Notes under the pieces: model-generated
The model's database searches: none
What the model was told of the DNA's origin: nothing
What the model saw: the letters and a program-made list of their open reading frames with translations, nothing else
Program-made: the position numbers and the translations under genes
NCBI GenBank assembly: GCA_902810695.1
Contig: CADDYV010000004.1
Span: forward strand, 51,425-115,424
Direction of reading: 5' to 3'
Source: Actinomycetota bacterium
GTDB taxonomy: Bacteria; Actinomycetota; Rubrobacteria; Rubrobacterales; Rubrobacteraceae
Length of the DNA stretch: 64,000 nucleotides
Shown: positions 61,364 through 64,000 of the stretch, one piece after another
Layout of the letters: each line of letters begins with the position of its first letter
How positions within the stretch are numbered: the first letter of the stretch is position 1

Positions 61364-61753
61364 CTAGAGAAGCAGCTTGGGCTTGATAAGACCCTTCACG
61401 GTCGAGACAAGTTCCTCGTCCGTAAAAGGCTTGCGCAGGATGCGGACGGAGCCGTGCGTGCGCTGGGCCAGAGCTTTGCCGGCCGGGTCCTTCTTGGAAG
61501 CGGTGAGAATAACCGGTATCTTGGAGGTCTTGGGCATCGCCTTCAGGCAGCGGCACGTCTCCAGCCCGCCCACCTGGGGCATGGAGATGTCGAGGATGAT
61601 CAGGTCCACCCTGTGGCTTAGAGCCTCTTCGAGGACCGTCTGTCCGTCGGTTGCCTTTATTACCCGGAAACCTGCGGCATTTAGGGCGTCCGCTCCCGCT
61701 GCAAGCACTTCGGGGTCATCATCGGCGAACAGCACTCTCGGTCTACGGTCCAC
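61364..61753 (-). CDS. Single-domain response regulator
   Basis: A 129-residue receiver domain without output domain. It has the acidic pocket FADDDPEV, the phospho-acceptor in LIILDISMPQVGG, Thr in ILTASK and Lys in LRKPFT. No histidine kinase is adjacent. A TAAAAT box lies nine bases before the GTG start. Confidence 0.92.
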   Translation of the reverse strand: MDRRPRVLFADDDPEVLAAGADALNAAGFRVIKATDGQTVLEEALSHRVDLIILDISMPQVGGLETCRCLKAMPKTSKIPVILTASKKDPAGKALAQRTHGSVRILRKPFTDEELVSTVKGLIKPKLLL

Positions 61754-61808
61754 AGCGCGAGAATTTTACACCCAAAACCACGCGCGTGTTGGAAGGTTCT
61801 ACACAATT

Positions 61809-61837
61809 TTGGATGTGCGTTAAACTTCGGGTGATAT
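61809..61837 (+). promoter_or_regulatory. Possible ispH promoter
   Basis: -35 TTGGAT (61809-61814), 17-base spacer, -10 TGATAT (61832-61837), about 37 bases before the GTG start. Confidence 0.5.
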
Positions 61838-61874
61838 CAGGCGAAAATTCCCTACCTACTCGAAGAGGTGAGGC

Positions 61875-63101
61875 GTGCAGGAACAAAAGTATTATCGCAA
61901 AGGCTTCAAGATGCGGGGCGATATCCAGCACCTCCTGAACCGCGACTACCGCTCGGAGGTGGTGGAGAAGATCCGCGAGCGCGGCAACACACTCGAAACC
62001 GACGGCCTCACCCTGCGCATCGCCGACGAGTTTGGTTTCTGCTACGGGGTGGACAGGGCGGTGGACTACGCCTTCCAGACCCGCCAGAAGTTCCCCGACA
62101 GGCGCATCTTCCTGACCGGAGACATGATCCACAACGCCTCCATGAACAACCGTCTCAGGGAGATGGGCGTGGAGTTTCTCTCCCAGGGCTTCGACGGACG
62201 CCCCGATGAGAAGTTCGACGAGATAAACGCCGAGGACGTGGTAATCCTGCCCGCCTTCGGCGCGCCGGTGGAGTGGATCGGCAAGCTCAGGGACAGGGGC
62301 TGCATCGTCGTGGATGCTACCTGCGGGTCGGTGCTGGCGGTCTGGAAGCGCGTAACCCGCTACGCGCAAAAAGGTTTCACCAGCATCATCCACGGCAAGT
62401 ACTACCACGAAGAGACCAAGGCAACCGCCTCCCAGACCCGCAAGGAAGGCGGCAACGGCAAGTACCTGATCGTGCGCAACCTCAAAGAAACCGGCTATGT
62501 AACGGACTTCATCCGCGGCAGGATCGGCGCGGAGGAGCTAAAAGAGAAGCTCGCCCACGGCATGAGCCCCGGCTTCGACCCGGAGGAGGACCTGCAAAGA
62601 GTAGGGGTCGCCAACCAGACCACGATGCTCATGAGCGAGACGATGAAGGTGGGCGAGGAGATCCGCAAGGCGATGGAGGAGCGTTACGGGCGGGAGCATC
62701 TCGCGGAGCACTTCGAGCTGTTCGATACCATCTGCTCAGCTACCCAGGACAGGCAGGACGCTCTGCTCAAGCTGCTGGAAGATCCGCTGGATGTGATGGT
62801 GATCATCGGGGGATACAACTCCTCGAACACGAACAACCTGGCGATCATCGCCAAAGAGCGGGTCGAGAGGAGCTACCACATAGCAAACGGCGAGTGCATC
62901 CAGGGGAACATCATCCGGCACAAGCCACCCGGCACCCCGCTCGACCCGCGGGAAGAGGTCGAAGAGGAAGGCTGGCTCCCCGAAGGACCGGTGCGCGTGG
63001 GGCTCACCGCCGGAGCCTCGACGCCGAACTCCCAGATCGGACTGGCCATAGGGCGAATACTGGAGGCGCGGAACCTCTCGCCGGAAGTGGCGCTCGCCTA
63101 G
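61875..63101 (+). CDS. ispH: 4-hydroxy-3-methylbut-2-enyl diphosphate reductase, long form
   Basis: Last enzyme of the MEP isoprenoid pathway, an iron-sulfur reductase giving IPP and DMAPP. It is 408 residues, like plant and cyanobacterial IspH rather than the usual bacterial 300-320 form. The three cluster cysteines are in EFGFCYGVDRA, VVDATCGSV and LFDTICSATQDRQ; AGASTPNSQIG is the end motif. GTG start with GAGGTGAGG upstream. Its stop overlaps the convergent gene by four bases. Confidence 0.93.
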   Translation: MQEQKYYRKGFKMRGDIQHLLNRDYRSEVVEKIRERGNTLETDGLTLRIADEFGFCYGVDRAVDYAFQTRQKFPDRRIFLTGDMIHNASMNNRLREMGVEFLSQGFDGRPDEKFDEINAEDVVILPAFGAPVEWIGKLRDRGCIVVDATCGSVLAVWKRVTRYAQKGFTSIIHGKYYHEETKATASQTRKEGGNGKYLIVRNLKETGYVTDFIRGRIGAEELKEKLAHGMSPGFDPEEDLQRVGVANQTTMLMSETMKVGEEIRKAMEERYGREHLAEHFELFDTICSATQDRQDALLKLLEDPLDVMVIIGGYNSSNTNNLAIIAKERVERSYHIANGECIQGNIIRHKPPGTPLDPREEVEEEGWLPEGPVRVGLTAGASTPNSQIGLAIGRILEARNLSPEVALA

Positions 63102-63313
63102 ACTCCGACCTCGGCCACTTTACGCGCTATATCCGTGAACTCCTGCGCTTCGGGAGACTTCGGGTCCAGTGTGTGCGTCGAGCCGTCGTCGAAGGTGATC
63201 TGGACTTCCCTCTCCCCCGCGCCTTCGGAGCGAGCCAGATAACTCCTGAGTGCAACTACCGCCCCGGCCAGAACCCCCGCGAGAAGCAACCGGCTGAGCA
63301 ATTTCTTTCCCAT
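63098..63313 (-). CDS. Hypothetical membrane-anchored small protein
   Basis: A 71-residue protein with one N-terminal helix (LLSRLLLAGVLAGAVVAL) and a short polar domain (REVQITFDDGSTHTLDPKS). ATG 63313 (GGAGGGAGGGG upstream) overlaps the roadblock stop by one base; the TTG one codon earlier is less likely. Confidence 0.6.
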   Translation of the reverse strand: MGKKLLSRLLLAGVLAGAVVALRSYLARSEGAGEREVQITFDDGSTHTLDPKSPEAQEFTDIARKVAEVGV

Positions 63314-63708
63314 CAATCCCCTCCCTCCATCGCACGCTCTATCTCCTGACGAACGTTGCGCATGTCGTAGAGCGCCAGCCCGACCCTGGCCTCGGGACCG
63401 GTGGTAGCTGCCAGCGTACCGCCATTCTCCAGCCGAACCAGGAGTACATACCCCAGATCGGTCCTGATCCGCGTCTGATCCGCGCTTCTTTTGCCGTTCC
63501 GCCGGGCCACGTCCTTTGAGAGGTTGACCAGGGCTTTGAGCATCGCGGAGACCCGTTCGCGATCCACACCCTCACCGTGAGAGGAATACAGCAATTCGCC
63601 CCCGGAAGAGAGCACGGCGCAAGACTCCAGATCGCCAGAAAGAGACCGGAGATCCCCGATCACACGCGCCAGGTTCTCCACAACTCCGGTCCTGCCGTCT
63701 TCAGCCAT
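63313..63708 (-). CDS. Roadblock/LC7 domain protein
   Basis: A 131-residue protein with the roadblock/LC7 fold (LARVIGDLRSLSGDLESCAVLSSGGELLYSS; SAMLKALVNLSKDVARR; GYVLLVRLENGGTLAATTGPEARVGLALYDMR). In actinobacteria such proteins act with small GTPases such as MglA; none is adjacent. ATG 63708 (GGAG upstream) is preferred to the longer frame. Confidence 0.82.
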   Translation of the reverse strand: MAEDGRTGVVENLARVIGDLRSLSGDLESCAVLSSGGELLYSSHGEGVDRERVSAMLKALVNLSKDVARRNGKRSADQTRIRTDLGYVLLVRLENGGTLAATTGPEARVGLALYDMRNVRQEIERAMEGGD

Positions 63709-63805
63709 ACACGATACTCCGTTCCCGATACGCCACCTCTCAGAACAGAGCATTATATCTGATAGACCACCGCCCCCAAAAGCATCTTCCCAACCTTGAA
63801 AGCTC

Positions 63806-63834
63806 TTAACAAGACTACTCCCAGATGTTATATT
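63806..63834 (+). promoter_or_regulatory. Promoter of the tRNA-Val gene
   Basis: -35 TTAACA (63806-63811), 17-base spacer, -10 TATATT (63829-63834); the tRNA begins 12 bases after the -10. Confidence 0.75.
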
Positions 63835-63846
63835 CCCTTCGTCCAG

Positions 63847-63918
63847 GGGCGATTAGCTCAGTGGGAGAGCGCTGCCTTCACACGGCAGAGGTCGCTGGTT
63901 CGAACCCAGCATCGCCCA
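63847..63918 (+). tRNA. tRNA-Val (anticodon CAC)
   Basis: A 72-base cloverleaf: acceptor GGGCGAT/ATCGCCC, D stem GCTC/GAGC, anticodon stem CTGCC/GGCAG with loop TTCACAC (anticodon CAC), T arm CTGGTTCGAACCCAG, discriminator A. CCA is not encoded. Confidence 0.96.
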
Positions 63919-64000
63919 CTTCTGAGATACCTGCGAATACATACGAAACCTGATCTCCTGGAGAGCTTCAATTTTTTCTCTTAGCTCGTCCTCTTCTTGC
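63919..64000. other. Right edge, no supported gene
   Basis: After the tRNA 82 bases remain. On the minus strand a frame reads EEDELREKIEALQEIRFRM and could be the end of a coiled-coil protein entering from beyond the window, but it runs into the tRNA antisense, so it is not called. Confidence 0.3.

Noticed and set aside
63847..63990. Frames crossing the tRNA (plus 63796-63984; minus reading LGSNQRPLP)
   Set aside because: Classic spurious translation of a tRNA gene.

Overview
The window looks like a chromosomal segment of a thermophilic or stress-tolerant actinobacterium, most likely of the Rubrobacter lineage. This is an inference from gene content and order: rho - rpmE - DUF1385 - prfA - prmC - sua5 - glyA - upp - dCMP deaminase - atpZ/I/BEFHAGDC - murA, an archaeal-type cyclic 2,3-diphosphoglycerate synthetase, twin-arginine ferritin-like proteins, a long plant/cyanobacterial-type IspH, moderately high GC and frequent GTG/TTG starts. 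No rRNA, prophage, insertion sequence or CRISPR array was seen. One tRNA (Val, CAC) lies near the right end.

Layout. 1-28.9 kb is almost entirely minus strand and mostly housekeeping: nuoA (cut by the window edge), an M20 peptidase, murA, the complete F1Fo ATP synthase operon behind a strong and apparently leaderless promoter, nucleotide and one-carbon genes, translation termination genes, rho, a GlpX-like phosphatase with altered active-site residues, cDPG synthetase, a sugar transporter, argS, rlmH, then a sortase and two Tat-exported ferritin-like proteins. At 29.2 kb a SigK/RskA-like sigma/anti-sigma pair runs divergently from the ferritin genes and shares a promoter motif with them. 30.6-32.2 kb (plus) holds dodecin and an AhpD-like gene read through an in-frame UGA followed by a SECIS-like hairpin (candidate selenoprotein), with a HAD dehalogenase. 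32.3-35.0 kb (minus) is queC-queD-queE, where queE is split by a 331-residue LAGLIDADG intein placed exactly before the third cluster cysteine. 35-43 kb is mostly metabolic: a sodium symporter pair, an EamA transporter under a ykkC-family riboswitch, an amidase with a MerR-style promoter, an FGGY kinase and citrate synthase.

43.8-44.6 kb carries DUF433 antitoxin genes and a broken DUF5615 toxin. 44.7-52.8 kb is a type IV pilus/pseudopilin region (PilX, PilW, PilV and FimT-like proteins, a major pilin, a second FimT) mixed with an exported trypsin-like protease, a His/Lys/Gly-rich secreted protein and a potassium channel. 52.9-53.5 kb is an intact VapBC pair. 53.6-63.7 kb is mixed: glyoxalase, a degenerate AarF-like pseudokinase, ClpS, a FIST protein, a PLP enzyme, an acetyltransferase, a Gmad2 lipoprotein-like exported protein, a response regulator, ispH and a roadblock protein.

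Strongest points for follow-up: the C-x-x-Sec AhpD gene (31023-31568), the queE intein (32873-33865), the ykkC-type riboswitch (about 37804-37935), repeated GTTAC-N6-GTAAC operator candidates, a set of start codons 5-7 bases after a -10 box (leaderless transcripts), and two enzymes (GlpX-like, AarF-like) that keep their fold signature but have lost expected catalytic residues. All functional statements are from reading the sequence and family knowledge; no searches were run.
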